Counted from the stretch's first letter, positions 27,100 through 39,206 are shown. The stretch is 64,000 bases of DNA from Vogesella mureinivorans (GCF_007644035.1 NZ_VMTV02000021.1:23316-87315); one strand, 5' to 3'. The notes: generated from the letters alone by a model not told the origin. Program-made: numbers and translations.

Positions 27100-28062
27100 T
27101 TACAAGGCAAACAGCTCGCGCTGGTGGCACACGGCGGTACCCAGCTTGGCCACCACAATGCCGGCGGCGGCATTGGCCAGGCGCATGGCCAGCGGCATGT
27201 CCAGCCCTGCGGCCAACATCAGGCCCAGGGTGCCGATAACGGTATCGCCGGCACCGGACACGTCGTATACCTCTTGCGCCAGCGTGGGCTCGTGCACGGC
27301 GCCCGCTTCACGGTACAGCGTCATGCCCTCTTCGCTGCGCGTCACCAGCAGCGCGTCCAGCTGCAGCTGGCTGCGCAGCGCCTGCGCCTTGGCGGCCAGC
27401 TGCTCCTCGTTCTGCCAGCTGCCGGCTACTTGCTTGAACTCGCTGCGGTTAGGCGTGAGCAGCGTGGCGCCGGCGTACTTGCTGTAATCGTCGCCCTTGG
27501 GGTCGATCAGCACCGGTTTGCCGGCGGCGCGCGCCAGTTCGATCATGCGGCTTACATGGGTGAGGCCGCCTTTGCCGTAGTCGGACAGGATCACCACGTC
27601 GTGTTCGGCCACGATGGCAGCGTACTCGTCCAGCTTGTCGGCCAGAATCTCGTGGCTGGGCGCGTCTTCGAAATCCAGGCGGATCAGCTGCTGCTGCCGC
27701 GCCACCACGCGCAGTTTGATGGTGGTGGAAATACCGGGGTCACGCTTGAACGACGGGGTAATGCCGTCGCTTTCCATCAGCCGTGTCAGCGCGGTGGCGG
27801 CTTCGTCGTCGCCCACCACGGACAGGATGGTGGCCTTGCCGCCCAGGCTGGCAATATTGCGCGCCACGTTGGCCGCACCACCAGCGCGCTCTTCCATGCG
27901 CGCGATCCTGGCCACCGGCACCGGGGCTTCGGGCGAGATGCGCGATACGTCGCCAAACCAGTAGCGGTCCAGCATCACATCGCCTACCACCAGCACACGG
28001 CTAGCGGCCAGGCGGCGGGTCAGGTCTTCCGGGCTCAGGCCCAGCTGTTGCATCAGGGTCAT
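27100..28062 (-). CDS. hldA: D-glycero-beta-D-manno-heptose-7-phosphate kinase
   Basis: The 320-residue PfkB/ribokinase-fold kinase has VVGDVMLDRYWFGDVSRISPEAPVPV, characteristic of the RfaE kinase domain, and the catalytic C-terminal motif SGAGDTVIGTLG with the base Asp. No adenylyltransferase domain is fused, so this is the separate HldA (rfaE1) form; HldC must be encoded elsewhere. It is followed by DUF924 and hldD in the same operon and preceded by pyrF. Confidence 0.95.
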   Translation of the reverse strand: MTLMQQLGLSPEDLTRRLAASRVLVVGDVMLDRYWFGDVSRISPEAPVPVARIARMEERAGGAANVARNIASLGGKATILSVVGDDEAATALTRLMESDGITPSFKRDPGISTTIKLRVVARQQQLIRLDFEDAPSHEILADKLDEYAAIVAEHDVVILSDYGKGGLTHVSRMIELARAAGKPVLIDPKGDDYSKYAGATLLTPNRSEFKQVAGSWQNEEQLAAKAQALRSQLQLDALLVTRSEEGMTLYREAGAVHEPTLAQEVYDVSGAGDTVIGTLGLMLAAGLDMPLAMRLANAAAGIVVAKLGTAVCHQRELFAL

Positions 28063-28075
28063 GGGCTACCTCGGC

Positions 28076-28822
<747 letters not shown>

Positions 28823-28853
28823 GTTTTCCTGTCTTTCTTGTCGCGTATTCGGT

Positions 28854-30017
28854 TCAGTGGTTTTCGGAGCGGTTAGGCGTAAAGCTTTCCCACTCGCCGC
28901 AGGCGGGGCAATGCCAGAAGAATGCCCGCGAGCGGAAGTTGCAGCGTTTGCAACGGTGTACGGTCAGGCGCTGCGCGTGTTTCATGATCAGCGCACGCGC
29001 CACTTCGGCGTCCAGGCGGCCTTCGGTGCTGAGCTCGTCCATCTGCGATTCCACCAGGCGGTAAACACCCAGCAGGCTCGGGCGGGCGTGTACCGCCTCG
29101 CGGGCGGCTTCCAGCGCGCGGGCTTCGCCTTCGTAGGTAGCCACCTTCTGGTACAACAGGTCGGTGAGCTCCAGCTGCGAGAAGGTGCGCTGATAGCCGC
29201 GCAGCAGCGCAATGCCTTCTTGCGGCTTACCCTGCGCCTCATAGGCGTCAAACAGGCGCTCGGCCACCATGGCCAGGTATTCGTAGTTTTGCTTTTCGAT
29301 GGTTTGCCACGCGGCAATGGCGGCCTCGTGCTGGCCCTGTGCCGTTTCGATATCGCCCAGCAGAATGCTGGCACGCACGCATTTACGGTTGGCCGCAAAA
29401 GCTTGCTGCACCATATCGCGTGCTTTGTCGTAGTCGGACTGGTATAGCGCGCCCTGGGCCAGCTCGCAGTAAAACTGCGCCACTTCGTGCTGGAAGCTGT
29501 GCGCATCGCTGCGCAGCTCCAGCGCGGTGGCAATGGCTTTGGCCCAGTCGCGGTCTTGCTGATAAATAGACAGCAACTGCTCGCGCGCGGCACGGCCCAT
29601 GGTCTGGCTATCCAGCAGCTTCACCAGGATCTCTTCGGCACGGTCTACCAGGCCGGCTTTGTGAAAGTCTTGCGACAGCTCGAAGCGCACCAGCGCTTTT
29701 TGCTCGCGCGTGAGGTCGGGCAGGTCCAGCACCTGCTGATGCAGGCGGATGGCGCGGTCGTTCTCGCCACGGCGGCGGTACAGCTTGCCCAGGCTCAGCT
29801 GTACTTCCAGTGCGTGCGGGTGGGCACGCGCCACTTCGGACAGCGAGCGGGCGGCCACATCGGTCTGGTCATCTACCAGCGCGTCCAGCCCTTTATAAAA
29901 ACCGGCAGGTACTTCACGTGCCTGCTTCAGCACTGCACGCATGTCTACGCGTGCGGCGAACCACCCCAAACCGAAAAAGGCCGGGAACAGTAACAGCCAC
30001 CACAAATCGATATCCAA
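28854..30017 (-). CDS. lapB: Lipopolysaccharide assembly protein LapB
   Basis: The 387-residue protein has an N-terminal membrane anchor ([20 protein letters not shown]), a chain of TPR repeats (about 35-345) and a C-terminal rubredoxin-type metal site (HRCKRC...[11 protein letters not shown]). LapB (YciM) controls lipopolysaccharide synthesis by directing LpxC to FtsH in enterics. It is directly after lapA and before pyrF, the standard arrangement. Confidence 0.95.
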   Translation of the reverse strand: MDIDLWWLLLFPAFFGLGWFAARVDMRAVLKQAREVPAGFYKGLDALVDDQTDVAARSLSEVARAHPHALEVQLSLGKLYRRRGENDRAIRLHQQVLDLPDLTREQKALVRFELSQDFHKAGLVDRAEEILVKLLDSQTMGRAAREQLLSIYQQDRDWAKAIATALELRSDAHSFQHEVAQFYCELAQGALYQSDYDKARDMVQQAFAANRKCVRASILLGDIETAQGQHEAAIAAWQTIEKQNYEYLAMVAERLFDAYEAQGKPQEGIALLRGYQRTFSQLELTDLLYQKVATYEGEARALEAAREAVHARPSLLGVYRLVESQMDELSTEGRLDAEVARALIMKHAQRLTVHRCKRCNFRSRAFFWHCPACGEWESFTPNRSENH

Positions 30018-30048
30018 AATTCAACCTCGGAGCAAAAAACAGGATGGC

Positions 30049-30339
30049 TTAGTCGGCCAGGGCGTCGCTGGGGTCTACCACCACCTTGCTGCCCTGACGG
30101 GAGCGCAGCTCTTTCTTGAGCTGCGACAGCTCGCGGCGTACGCGCAGGGAATAGGCAAACGTGGCCACCAGGCCAATCAAGGCGCCTGCCACAAAGAAAA
30201 TCAGCAAGAGCAGGATGAGCGGGGCTTGCCAGCTCTGGCCAAAGAACAGCTTGAATTCCACTACGGCACTGTTTTGCACCGTCACGGCAATCAGCAATAC
30301 CAGCACGAGCAGCTCAAACAAGCGGAAGAGATAACGCAT
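30049..30339 (-). CDS. lapA: Lipopolysaccharide assembly protein LapA (DUF1049)
   Basis: The 96-residue protein has two membrane helices (about 5-25 and 40-63) around FKLFFGQSWQAPLILLLL, and a basic cytoplasmic tail RVRRELSQLKKELRSR. This is the DUF1049/LapA layout. LapA partners LapB. The start MRYLFRLFELL at 30339 matches homologues; an upstream ATG at 30354 would add five residues, and neither has a strong ribosome binding site. Confidence 0.87.
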   Translation of the reverse strand: MRYLFRLFELLVLVLLIAVTVQNSAVVEFKLFFGQSWQAPLILLLLIFFVAGALIGLVATFAYSLRVRRELSQLKKELRSRQGSKVVVDPSDALAD

Positions 30340-30411
30340 CGGGGGCTTTCGCATCGTCGCAATGGTGCAAGTTTAAACGAAAGCGACACCCCTCCCAAGT
30401 AAAGCGCAGAT

Positions 30412-30444
30412 AAAAAAAGCGCCGCAGACAAGCTGCGGCGCTTT
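30412..30444 (-). terminator. Terminator after ihfB
   Basis: AAAGCGCCGCAG (30416-30427) and CTGCGGCGCTTT (30433-30444) form a 12-bp stem followed on the reverse strand by seven T. It separates cmk-rpsA-ihfB from lapA and the genes below. Confidence 0.85.
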
Positions 30445-30463
30445 GGGACAGGCAAAAAACTGC

Positions 30464-30757
30464 TTAGTCGTTCGAACCGGTCAGATCAACCCGCTCTCTC
30501 AGTTCTTTACCTGCCTTGAAGTGAGGCACGTATTTCTCAGGAACGACAACGCTGGAGCCAGACTTGGGATTGCGGCCCATCCGCGGCGGACGGTAGTTCA
30601 GATCGAAGCTACCAAAACCGCGGATTTCGATCCGCTGCCCTTTTGCCAAGCTGCTGGCCATTGCATCCAGAATGGTTTTAACAGCCAGCTCAGCATCTTT
30701 GGCGACCAACTGAGGATAACGCTCGGCAAGCCTCGCTATAAGCTCAGATTTGGTCAT
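30464..30757 (-). CDS. ihfB: Integration host factor beta subunit
   Basis: The 97-residue DNA-bending protein starts [17 protein letters not shown] and has the HU/IHF arm motif [21 protein letters not shown]. The beta-type features ERYPQL and [10 protein letters not shown] identify IhfB (HimD). It forms a heterodimer with IhfA and bends DNA in recombination, replication and transcription. An in-frame GTG-ATG three codons upstream is possible. It follows rpsA directly. Confidence 0.96.
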   Translation of the reverse strand: MTKSELIARLAERYPQLVAKDAELAVKTILDAMASSLAKGQRIEIRGFGSFDLNYRPPRMGRNPKSGSSVVVPEKYVPHFKAGKELRERVDLTGSND

Positions 30758-30766
30758 GTCCATCAC

Positions 30767-32464
30767 TTATTCGTTGCCGCCGGACAGTTTAGCCTTCAGC
30801 AGCGCGCCCAGGCTGGTGGTACCAGCGGAAACGTTGGAGTCGCCAGCGCCGATAGCAGACATGGCTGCTTTCTCTTCCTGTGCGTCCTTGGCTTTGATAG
30901 ACAGGCTGATAGCGCGGGACTTGCGATCAACAGCAATGATCACAGCCTCAACTTCGTCGCCTTCTTTCAGAACCGAGCGAGCGTCTTCAACGCGGTCGCG
31001 GGACAGTTCGGAAGCACGCAGGTAGCCTTCAACATCCAGGTCCAGAGTCACGGCGGCGCCTTTGGCGTCAACGGTCTTCACGGTACCTTTAACCAGCGCG
31101 CCTTTGTCGTTCATGGCTACGTAGTTGTTGAACGGATCGCCTTCCAGCTGTTTGATGCCCAGGGAGATACGCTCTTTTTCCACGTCGATGGACAGAACGA
31201 TGGCTTCAACCTCGTCACCCTTCTTGAACTTGCGCACAGCGTCTTCGCCGGTTTCGTTCCAGGACAGGTCGGACAGGTGTACCAGGCCGTCGATACCGCC
31301 AGGCAGGCCAACGAACACGCCGAAATCGGTGATCGACTTGATCGCGCCTTTCAGCTTGTCGCCTTTCTTGAAGTTGTCAGCGAACTCGTTCCATGGGTTA
31401 GCCTGGCACTGTTTCATGCCCAGGCTGATACGACGACGGTCTTCGTCGATTTCCAGGATCATCACTTCTACTTCGTCGCCAACCTGAACAACCTTGGACG
31501 GGTGTACGTTCTTGTTGGTCCAGTCCATTTCGGACACGTGTACCAGGCCTTCGATGCCTTGTTCGATTTCCACGAACGCGCCGTAGTCGGTCAGGTTGGT
31601 TACCTTGCCGAACAGACGGGTGCCGGACGGGTAACGACGGGACAGGCCCACCCACGGATCTTCGCCCAGTTGCTTCAGGCCCAGGGATACGCGGTTTTTC
31701 TCCTGATCGAACTTCAGGACTTTGGCTTCTACTTCGTCGCCAACTGCCAGAACTTCGGACGGGTGCTTAACACGGCGCCAAGCCAGGTCGGTAATGTGCA
31801 GCAGACCATCGATACCGCCCAGGTCAACGAACGCACCGTAGTCGGTGATGTTCTTGACGATACCTTTGATGATGGCACCTTCACGCAGGGTTTCCAGCAG
31901 CGCTTTGCGCTCTTCGCCCAGGGTTTCTTCCAGAACAGCGCGGCGGGAAACAACAACGTTGTTACGCTTGCGGTCCAGCTTGATAACCTTGAACTCAACT
32001 TCTTTGCCTTCGTACGGGGTGGTGTCTTTCACCGGACGTACGTCAACCAGGGAACCCGGCAGGAAGGCGCGGATGCCGTTAACCATAACGGTCAGGCCAC
32101 CTTTGACTTTGCCGCTGATAACGCCGGACAGGATCTTGCCAGCTTCCAGAGCCTCTTCCAGGTCAACCCATGCAGCCAGACGTTTGGCTTTTTCACGGGA
32201 GAGCTTGGTTTCGCCAAAGCCGTTTTCCAGGGAGTCGATCGCAACAGTAACGAAATCGCCGATAGCAACTTCAACTTGGCCGTTGTCGTTCTTGAACTCT
32301 TCAACCGGGATCAGGGATTCGGACTTCAGACCGGCGTTAACAGTCACGAAGTTGGAATCGATGCCAACGACTTCAGCGGTGATTACTTCACCAGCACGCA
32401 TTTCTTGCAGAGCCAGGCTCTCTTCGAACAGGGCGGCGAAGCTATCCATAACGAGGGTAGTCAT
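30767..32464 (-). CDS. rpsA: 30S ribosomal protein S1
   Basis: The 565-residue protein contains six S1 RNA-binding repeats, visible through recurring blocks such as [43 protein letters not shown] and [22 protein letters not shown]. Length matches proteobacterial S1. It brings mRNA to the ribosome. Codon choice differs from its neighbours (more GGT, GTT, ACC), as expected for a highly expressed gene. The first ATG has GAGAG upstream; a second ATG five codons in lacks a site. No copies of the 10-mer repeat are present. Confidence 0.97.
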   Translation of the reverse strand: MTTLVMDSFAALFEESLALQEMRAGEVITAEVVGIDSNFVTVNAGLKSESLIPVEEFKNDNGQVEVAIGDFVTVAIDSLENGFGETKLSREKAKRLAAWVDLEEALEAGKILSGVISGKVKGGLTVMVNGIRAFLPGSLVDVRPVKDTTPYEGKEVEFKVIKLDRKRNNVVVSRRAVLEETLGEERKALLETLREGAIIKGIVKNITDYGAFVDLGGIDGLLHITDLAWRRVKHPSEVLAVGDEVEAKVLKFDQEKNRVSLGLKQLGEDPWVGLSRRYPSGTRLFGKVTNLTDYGAFVEIEQGIEGLVHVSEMDWTNKNVHPSKVVQVGDEVEVMILEIDEDRRRISLGMKQCQANPWNEFADNFKKGDKLKGAIKSITDFGVFVGLPGGIDGLVHLSDLSWNETGEDAVRKFKKGDEVEAIVLSIDVEKERISLGIKQLEGDPFNNYVAMNDKGALVKGTVKTVDAKGAAVTLDLDVEGYLRASELSRDRVEDARSVLKEGDEVEAVIIAVDRKSRAISLSIKAKDAQEEKAAMSAIGAGDSNVSAGTTSLGALLKAKLSGGNE

Positions 32465-32558
32465 CAGATGTAACTCTCAGGCATGCCTTGCGTCACGCGG
32501 GGTTAGGTTTTTCATACGCCGTCAGCGCAAGGTATGACAGACGGCGGCTTACAAAAAA

Positions 32559-33233
32559 TTAATGGCCGGTGCCACGGGCCTTGTCGAACCACGACAGTAC
32601 CTGCGCCACCGCTTGTTCGATGGTCAGGTCCGAGGTGTCCAGCAAGTGGGCATCCGGCTCTTGTCTTAGCGGGGCAACCGCCCGTGCCGCGTCGCGCGCG
32701 TCACGATCGGAAATATCCAGCTGAATCTGAACGAGGTTAGCAGATTCCCCTTTTGCGATCAACTGCTTATAGCGACGTTCGGCGCGCACCTGGGCCGATG
32801 CGGTCAGAAAAACCTTCAATTCCGCCCGAGGAAACACCACCGAGCCCATATCGCGGCCGTCGGCTACCAAGCCTGGCGGCACCAGAAAATCGCGCTGGCG
32901 GGTCAGCAGTGCGGCGCGCACGGCGGGCAGTGCAGCCACTTTCGAGGCGCCCATGCCGATATCTTCGGCACGGATGGCCGCACTGACATCGGCCTCGCCC
33001 AGCCAGGTCTTGCCGTCGTGAAACGCCGCCGGCAGCTGTGCGGCCAGGCGCGCCACATTCTGCTCGTCTTCCCAGCTTACGCCTTCGCGCAGTGCGTATA
33101 GCGCCGTAAGGCGGTACAGCGCGCCGGAATCCAGATAATGCAGCCCAAGCTGCTGTGCCACCAGGGCAGCCACCGTGCCCTTGCCGGAAGCGGAAGGGCC
33201 GTCGATGGTAATGACAGGTTTGAGCGTAGGCAT
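32559..33233 (-). CDS. cmk: Cytidylate kinase
   Basis: The 224-residue kinase has the P-loop GPSASGKGTVAAL near residue 12 and the CMP-binding blocks YLDSGALYRL and GRDMGSVVFPRAELKVFLTAS. It phosphorylates CMP and dCMP. The order cmk-rpsA-ihfB is conserved in proteobacteria. AAGG lies nine bases before the ATG. Confidence 0.97.
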   Translation of the reverse strand: MPTLKPVITIDGPSASGKGTVAALVAQQLGLHYLDSGALYRLTALYALREGVSWEDEQNVARLAAQLPAAFHDGKTWLGEADVSAAIRAEDIGMGASKVAALPAVRAALLTRQRDFLVPPGLVADGRDMGSVVFPRAELKVFLTASAQVRAERRYKQLIAKGESANLVQIQLDISDRDARDAARAVAPLRQEPDAHLLDTSDLTIEQAVAQVLSWFDKARGTGH

Positions 33234-33378
33234 GGCGAAGACCTTGAATCAAAACCGGCAATTGTAGCGCAAGCAGTACAAAAAGAGAGCGTTTGCGTGG
33301 CGGCGCACAATACGGGTACAGTCGTTGCCGAGATCACCCGGCGGGGCGCAGCCCTGCAGCAAAACAGACAAGAACACC

Positions 33379-34671
33379 ATGGAACAACTACATCTACAAG
33401 CCATCGGCCCACTGGCCGGCACCATCAAACTCCCCGGTTCCAAGAGCATTTCCAACCGCACCCTGCTGCTGGCCGCACTGGCCGAGGGCAGCACCCTGGT
33501 GCGCGACCTGCTGGACTCCGACGATATCCGCCGCATGCTGGAAGCGCTGGCCACGCTGGGCGTGCGCATCGAGCAGCAAGGCGACAGCCGCGACTTTCTG
33601 GTGCACGGCACTGGCGGCGCTTTTAGCGTAAAAGACGCCGACCTGTTTCTGGGCAACGCCGGCACTGCTTTCCGCCCGCTGACCGCAGCCCTGGCGCTGA
33701 TGCAGGGCCACTACCACCTGCACGGCGTGCCGCGCATGCACGAACGCCCGATTGGCGACCTGGTCGACGCGCTGCGCGTGGCCGGTGCCGACATCGACTA
33801 CCTGGGCAACGACGGCTACCCGCCGCTGCAGATCAAACCGGCCAGCCTGAACGCCGGCCAGGTCATCCCCGTAAAAGGCAATGTGTCCAGCCAGTTCCTG
33901 ACGGCCCTGCTGATGGCACTGCCGCTCACCGGCGAGGACGTCACCATCGAGGTGGTGGGCGAGCTGATTTCCAAACCGTATATCGAAATCACCCTGAACC
34001 TGATGGCACGCTTTGGCGTACAGGTGCAGCGTGACGGCTGGCAGTGCTTCACCATCGCGCGCGGCCAACGTTACACCAGCCCCGGCGAAATCCACGTGGA
34101 AGGCGACGCCTCCAGCGCGTCCTACTTCCTGGCCGCCGGTGCGCTGGCCGGTGGCCCGGTGCGCGTGGAAGGGGTTGGCCGCAGCAGTATCCAGGGCGAC
34201 GTAAAGTTTGCCGACGCGCTGGCGCTGATGGGTGCCGAGATCACCCTGGGCGACAACTGGATCGAAGCCCGCGCCCCGGCCGGCGGCCTGCAGGCCATCG
34301 ATGTAGACCTGAACCACATCCCCGACGCGGCCATGACCATCGCCGTGGCCGCGCTAGCCGCCAAGGGCACCACCACCATCCGTAATGTGGAAAGCTGGCG
34401 CGTGAAAGAAACCGACCGCCTGGCCGCCATGGCCACCGAGCTGCGCAAGGTCGGCGCCAGCGTGGTGGAAACGCAGGACAGCATCAGCGTCACCCCGCCA
34501 GCGCAGCTGATGGCTAACGCCGAAATCGACACTTACGACGACCACCGCATGGCGATGTGCTTCTCGCTGGTGGCGCTGCTGGGCACCCCAGTGGTGATTA
34601 ACGACCCGAACTGCGTGGCCAAGACCTTCCCCGACTACTTCGAGGTACTGGGCAAGCTGGCCGCAGGCTAG
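33379..34671 (+). CDS. aroA: 3-phosphoshikimate 1-carboxyvinyltransferase (EPSP synthase)
   Basis: The 430-residue enzyme has the class I EPSP synthase motifs [17 protein letters not shown] (about 15-31), [10 protein letters not shown] (about 95), [14 protein letters not shown] (about 120) and the C-terminal [11 protein letters not shown]. It performs the sixth step of the shikimate pathway. The ATG at 33379 was chosen from homology; an upstream extension to 33325 has no family similarity. It is divergent from cmk and has a terminator after it. The 10-mer repeat lies in frame at 34174. Confidence 0.97.
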   Translation: MEQLHLQAIGPLAGTIKLPGSKSISNRTLLLAALAEGSTLVRDLLDSDDIRRMLEALATLGVRIEQQGDSRDFLVHGTGGAFSVKDADLFLGNAGTAFRPLTAALALMQGHYHLHGVPRMHERPIGDLVDALRVAGADIDYLGNDGYPPLQIKPASLNAGQVIPVKGNVSSQFLTALLMALPLTGEDVTIEVVGELISKPYIEITLNLMARFGVQVQRDGWQCFTIARGQRYTSPGEIHVEGDASSASYFLAAGALAGGPVRVEGVGRSSIQGDVKFADALALMGAEITLGDNWIEARAPAGGLQAIDVDLNHIPDAAMTIAVAALAAKGTTTIRNVESWRVKETDRLAAMATELRKVGASVVETQDSISVTPPAQLMANAEIDTYDDHRMAMCFSLVALLGTPVVINDPNCVAKTFPDYFEVLGKLAAG

Positions 34672-35063
34672 GCACGACCTTTGCTAAGGCCACGGCAGTG
34701 GCCTGTCGAAAACACCCCCTGTCCGTTTTGACGGCAGGGGGTGTTGCATTGGGCCCTGCCTGTCATCCCGCCCTCGCCTGCCAAGCTCCCGCCCTGTGGC
34801 ACGGCCCGTCTTTTGACCGCGGCTCACCAGAAAAAGCAGTATTACCACACCCTTTCCGCCTGTAATCCGCCACGCTCCCACCGCAAAAAAATCAAGCACA
34901 AGCCATTGATTAAATAGATTTTTTGCACTGCAAAATCAGCCAGACTGATTTGACATATTCAAAAATGCGATTGGGAAGCAACGCTACCCGGCGCGTATAG
35001 AGTAGCGTTTGTAACAGTTTGTAAGCTTTTATCGCTACCACACCTCTAGAAGGATCTGCAGCC
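34672..35063. other. 392-base intergenic region before acs
   Basis: There is no gene. It contains a strong hairpin (34711-34745) after aroA and an AT-rich stretch (about 34890-34965) likely to hold the acs promoter. AGAAGGA precedes the acs start. I see no riboswitch. Confidence 0.6.
34711..34745 (+). terminator. Hairpin after aroA, probable terminator
   Basis: AACACCCCCTG (34711-34721) pairs with CAGGGGGTGTT (34735-34745), extended inside by CCGT/ACGG around a TTTG loop. The T-run after it is weak, so termination is likely but not certain. Confidence 0.55.
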
Positions 35064-37028
35064 ATGTCCGGAATCGAATCGGTACTGAAAGAAACGCGCC
35101 GCTTTCCCCCGGCAGCCAGCTTTGTCGAACACGCTACTGTCCCTGGCCGCGAAGCCTACAACGTACTGTGCGACAAGGCGGTTAACGACTACGAAGGCTT
35201 TTGGGGCGAACTGGCGCGCGAGCTGCTGCATTGGCAAAAACCGTTCAGCCGCGTGCTGGACAGCAGCCAGGCGCCGTTCTTCCGCTGGTTTGACGATGGC
35301 GAGCTGAACGCCTCCTACAACTGCATCGACCGCCACCTGCCGCACAAGGCCAACAAGACGGCCATCATTTTCGAAGCGGATGACGGCCAGGTAGAACACA
35401 TCAGTTACCAGCAGCTGCACGACCGCGTGGCACGCTTTGCCAACGGCCTGCTCAGCCTGGGCATAGGCCGTGGCGACCGCGTGGTGATTTACATGCCGAT
35501 GGTGCCGGATGCCGTGGTAGCAATGCAGGCATGCGCCCGGATAGGAGCCATACACTCGGTGGTATTTGGTGGCTTCTCGGCCGGCGCCGTGCGCGATCGC
35601 GTGCAGGATGCCGGCGCCAAAGCCGTGATTACGGCCAACGAAGGCTTGCGCGGCGGTAAAAGCGTGCCATTGAAAGCCACGGTAGATGACGCACTGGCCG
35701 ACGCTGCCTGCCCTACCGTGCAGCACGTGATTGTGCTGCAGCGCACCCCTGCCCAGCCTGCCTGGCAGCCTGGCCGCGACCTGTGGTGGCACGAGCTTAC
35801 CCAGGGCCAGGCTGATCATTGCCCGCCGGTTGCCATGAATGCAGAAGACCCGCTGTTCATCCTGTACACCTCGGGCTCTACCGGCAAGCCCAAAGGCATC
35901 CAGCACAGTACCGCCGGCTACCTGCTGGGTGCCCTTAACAGCTATCGCTGGATTTTCGATGCCAAAGAGAATGACGTGTTCTGGTGCACCGCCGACGTAG
36001 GCTGGATTACCGGCCACAGCTACGTGGCTTACGGGCCGCTGGCGTTTGGCGCCACCCAGATCATCTTCGAAGGGGTGCCTACCTACCCGGATGCCGGCCG
36101 CTTCTGGCAGATGATAGAACGCCACAAGGTCAGCATCTTCTATACCGCCCCCACCGCCATCCGTTCGCTGATCAAGCTGGGCGCCAAGCTACCGCAGCAA
36201 TACGACCTGTCCAGCCTGCGGCTACTGGGCTCGGTGGGCGAGCCGATCAACCCCGAAGCCTGGATGTGGTACTACGAAGTGGTAGGCGGCAGCCGCTGCC
36301 CTATCGTGGATACCTGGTGGCAGACCGAAACCGGCAGCCACATGATTGCGCCGATGCCAGGCAGTCTGGACATCAAGCCAGGCTCCTGCACGCTGCCTTT
36401 GCCCGGCATTCTGGCGGACATCGTTGATGAGGCCGGTGCCCCGGTAGAGCCGGGCAAGGGCGGCTTCCTGGTGATCAAAAAGCCCTTCCCTTCCCTGGTA
36501 CGCACCATCTGGAACGACCCGGACCGCTTCAAGAAAACCTACTTCCCCGACGAATTCAACGGCGAATACTACCTGGCAGGTGATTCGGCCAACCGCGACG
36601 AAGACGGCTACTTCTGGATTCTGGGCCGTGTGGACGACGTGCTGAACGTGTCCGGCCACCGCCTGGGCACCATGGAAATCGAGTCATCCCTGGTGGCCAA
36701 CCCGCTAGTGGCCGAAGCGGCCGTGGTGGGCAAGCCGCACGACATCAAGGGCGAGGCGGTGGTGGCTTTTGTCGTGCTGAAAGATGCCCGGCCAGAGGGC
36801 GAGGAGGCACGGCGCATTGCCGCCGAGCTGAAAAACTGGGTGGCCCACGAAATCGGCAAGATTGCGCAGCCGGATGAAATCCGCTTTGGCGACAACCTGC
36901 CCAAAACACGCTCCGGCAAGATCATGCGCCGCCTGCTGCGCGCCATTGCCAAGGGCGAGGCCATTACCCAGGACGTTTCTACCCTGGAAAACCCGCAGAT
37001 TCTGGATCAACTGCAGCAAACGCAGTGA
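35064..37028 (+). CDS. acs: Acetyl-CoA synthetase (AMP-forming)
   Basis: The 654-residue adenylate-forming ligase has the P-loop [14 protein letters not shown] (about 272), [12 protein letters not shown] (about 418), [21 protein letters not shown] (about 500-520) and the C-terminal [11 protein letters not shown], whose lysine is the acetylation control site in homologues. It activates acetate, or possibly propionate, to the CoA ester. It is followed by a DUF4212-symporter pair, so uptake and activation are probably co-regulated. The 10-mer repeat occurs 30 bases after its stop. Confidence 0.94.
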   Translation: MSGIESVLKETRRFPPAASFVEHATVPGREAYNVLCDKAVNDYEGFWGELARELLHWQKPFSRVLDSSQAPFFRWFDDGELNASYNCIDRHLPHKANKTAIIFEADDGQVEHISYQQLHDRVARFANGLLSLGIGRGDRVVIYMPMVPDAVVAMQACARIGAIHSVVFGGFSAGAVRDRVQDAGAKAVITANEGLRGGKSVPLKATVDDALADAACPTVQHVIVLQRTPAQPAWQPGRDLWWHELTQGQADHCPPVAMNAEDPLFILYTSGSTGKPKGIQHSTAGYLLGALNSYRWIFDAKENDVFWCTADVGWITGHSYVAYGPLAFGATQIIFEGVPTYPDAGRFWQMIERHKVSIFYTAPTAIRSLIKLGAKLPQQYDLSSLRLLGSVGEPINPEAWMWYYEVVGGSRCPIVDTWWQTETGSHMIAPMPGSLDIKPGSCTLPLPGILADIVDEAGAPVEPGKGGFLVIKKPFPSLVRTIWNDPDRFKKTYFPDEFNGEYYLAGDSANRDEDGYFWILGRVDDVLNVSGHRLGTMEIESSLVANPLVAEAAVVGKPHDIKGEAVVAFVVLKDARPEGEEARRIAAELKNWVAHEIGKIAQPDEIRFGDNLPKTRSGKIMRRLLRAIAKGEAITQDVSTLENPQILDQLQQTQ

Positions 37029-37140
37029 TAGCCGGCCCCGGCCGGGGCTGGCGCAAGGTTGGCCGCAAGGCCTGTGTGTAACAACGTGTCAGGAAGCAAC
37101 GGTATAGCAAGAGCATCAACCATCAGAGGAGAGTAACGAG

Positions 37141-37407
37141 ATGTCTACAGACAATAAGAGCAAGGCGGACGCCTACTGGGCGGACACGCTGAAACTGCTC
37201 TGGATCGTGTTGGCGATCTGGGCGGGCGTGTCGTATTTCGCGGGCATTTTCTTCGCAGGTGCACTGAACAGCATCACCATAGGCGGCTACAAGCTCGGGT
37301 TCTGGTTTGCCCAGCAAGGCTCCATTTACATTTTTGTCGGCCTCATCTTCTGGTACGCGGCGCGCATGAACCGCCTGGACCAGGAGCATGACGTGCACGA
37401 AGACTGA
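37141..37407 (+). CDS. DUF4212 small subunit of a sodium/solute symporter
   Basis: The 88-residue protein has two membrane helices and the DUF4212 features YWADTLKLLWIVLAIWAGVSYFAGIFFA and GFWFAQQGSIYIFVGLIFWYA. Such proteins accompany actP-type symporters and probably act as a small subunit. It is 14 bases upstream of the symporter gene, and GAGGAG lies just before its start. Confidence 0.92.
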   Translation: MSTDNKSKADAYWADTLKLLWIVLAIWAGVSYFAGIFFAGALNSITIGGYKLGFWFAQQGSIYIFVGLIFWYAARMNRLDQEHDVHED

Positions 37408-37421
37408 GAAAGGGGCACAGC

Positions 37422-39206
37422 ATGGACTTGAAGCTTCTTACCTATATCGTGGTCGGCCTGTCGTTTGCGCTGTATATCGGCGTAGCGATCTGGGCCCGCG
37501 CCGGCAGCACCAAGGAGTTCTACGTGGCCGGTGGCGGCGTACACCCCGTGGTGAACGGCATGGCCACCGCCGCCGACTGGATGTCTGCTGCCTCGTTCAT
37601 CTCGATGGCGGGCATCATTGCCTTTGCCGGTTACGATGGCTCGGTATACCTGATGGGCTGGACCGGTGGCTACGTGCTGCTGGCCGTATTGCTGGCACCG
37701 TACCTGCGCAAGTTTGGCAAGTTCACCGTGCCGCAGTTCATCGGTGACCGCTACTACTCGCAGTCGGCGCGTATCGTGGCGGTGATCTGCCTGATCTTCA
37801 TCTCGTTCACCTACGTGGCAGGCCAGATGCGCGGTGTCGGCATCGTGTTCTCGCGCTTCCTGGAAGTAGAAATCACCACCGGCCTGATTACCGGCATGGG
37901 TCTGGTGTTCTTCTACGCCGTGCTGGGCGGCATGAAGGGCGTGACCTACACCCAGGTAGCGCAGTATGTGGTGCTGATCTTTGCCTACACCATTCCGGCC
38001 ATTTTCATCTCGCTGCAAATCACCGGCAACCCGCTGCCGCAGCTGGGCCTGGGCGGCAGCGTGGCTTCCGGCGAACCGTTCCTGAACAAGCTGGACAGCG
38101 TGGTCACGCAATTGGGCTTTGGCGCTTACACGCTAGGCAGCAAGTCGATGATCGACATCACCGCCATCACCTTTGCGCTGATGGCCGGTACAGCTGGCCT
38201 GCCGCACGTGATCGTGCGCTTCTTCACCGTACCCAAGGTACGTGATGCACGCTCATCCGCCGGCTGGGCGCTGGTGTTCATCGCCATCCTGTACACCACG
38301 GCACCGGCGGTGGGCGCCATGGCACGCTACAACGTGCACGCCACCGTCAATACCGCAGTCAGCAGCGGCGGCGACCTGTTTGCACCGGAAGCCGCGCTGA
38401 AGTACGAAGAGCGCCCGGAATGGATGCAGCGCTGGGAAAAAACCGGCCTGCTGAAGTACGAGGACAAAAACGGTGACGGCCGCATCCAGTACTACAACGA
38501 GAAGAGCAAGAACGAAGCCTTCCTGGCCCAGGCTGAAGCCGCCGGCTGGAAGGGCAACGAGCTCAACGTTGACCGCGACATCATGGTGCTGGCCAACCCC
38601 GAAGTAGCCAAACTGCCGAACTGGGTAATTGCCCTGGTGGCCGCCGGTGGCATTGCCGCCGCGCTGTCTACCGCAGCCGGCCTGCTGCTGGTGATTTCGG
38701 CGGCGGTATCGCACGACTTGCTCAAGAGCGTATTCGTGCCGGACCTGTCGGAAAAAGGCGAGCTGATGGCCGGCCGTGTGGCCTCGGCAGTGGCCGTGCT
38801 GATTGCGGGCTACCTGGGCTATAACCCGCCAGGCTTTGTGGCGGAAGTGGTGGCGTTTGCCTTCGGCCTGGCGTGCTCGTCGCTATTCCCTACCATTCTG
38901 CTGGGTATCTTCTCCAAGCGGATGAACAAGGAAGGCGCGATCGCCGGCATGCTCAGCGGCCTCACCTTTACCTTCTGCTACATTCTGTACTTCAAGGGTA
39001 TTTTCATTACCCCGATGGCAGAAAACGTGCCGGCCAACTGGCTGTTCGGCATCTCGCCAGAAGGCATCGGCTCGGTTGGCGCCATCGTCAACATCGTGGT
39101 GGCCTTTGTGGTATCCCGCTTTACCGCCCCGCCACCGGCGCATATCCAGCACCTGGTGGAAGACATCCGCACCCCGCGTGGAGCAGGCCAGGCACAAGCG
39201 CACTAA
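37422..39206 (+). CDS. Sodium:solute symporter, acetate-type (VC_2705 subfamily)
   Basis: The 594-residue protein of the SSS family has about 13 membrane helices. Features include YVAGGGVHPVVNGMATAADWMSAASF, GYVLLAVLLAPYLRKFGKFTVPQFIGDRYYS and GMKGVTYTQVAQY. A hydrophilic loop of about 100 residues (about 300-395, KYEERPEWMQRWEKTG) typical of this subfamily distinguishes it from E. coli ActP. With acs and DUF4212 it suggests acetate uptake. A terminator follows. Confidence 0.92.
   Translation: MDLKLLTYIVVGLSFALYIGVAIWARAGSTKEFYVAGGGVHPVVNGMATAADWMSAASFISMAGIIAFAGYDGSVYLMGWTGGYVLLAVLLAPYLRKFGKFTVPQFIGDRYYSQSARIVAVICLIFISFTYVAGQMRGVGIVFSRFLEVEITTGLITGMGLVFFYAVLGGMKGVTYTQVAQYVVLIFAYTIPAIFISLQITGNPLPQLGLGGSVASGEPFLNKLDSVVTQLGFGAYTLGSKSMIDITAITFALMAGTAGLPHVIVRFFTVPKVRDARSSAGWALVFIAILYTTAPAVGAMARYNVHATVNTAVSSGGDLFAPEAALKYEERPEWMQRWEKTGLLKYEDKNGDGRIQYYNEKSKNEAFLAQAEAAGWKGNELNVDRDIMVLANPEVAKLPNWVIALVAAGGIAAALSTAAGLLLVISAAVSHDLLKSVFVPDLSEKGELMAGRVASAVAVLIAGYLGYNPPGFVAEVVAFAFGLACSSLFPTILLGIFSKRMNKEGAIAGMLSGLTFTFCYILYFKGIFITPMAENVPANWLFGISPEGIGSVGAIVNIVVAFVVSRFTAPPPAHIQHLVEDIRTPRGAGQAQAH

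Noticed and set aside
30443-32473. Long open frame (676 codons) on the plus strand
   Set aside because: It is antisense to rpsA, whose family match is certain; the frame is open because of the codon bias of that gene.
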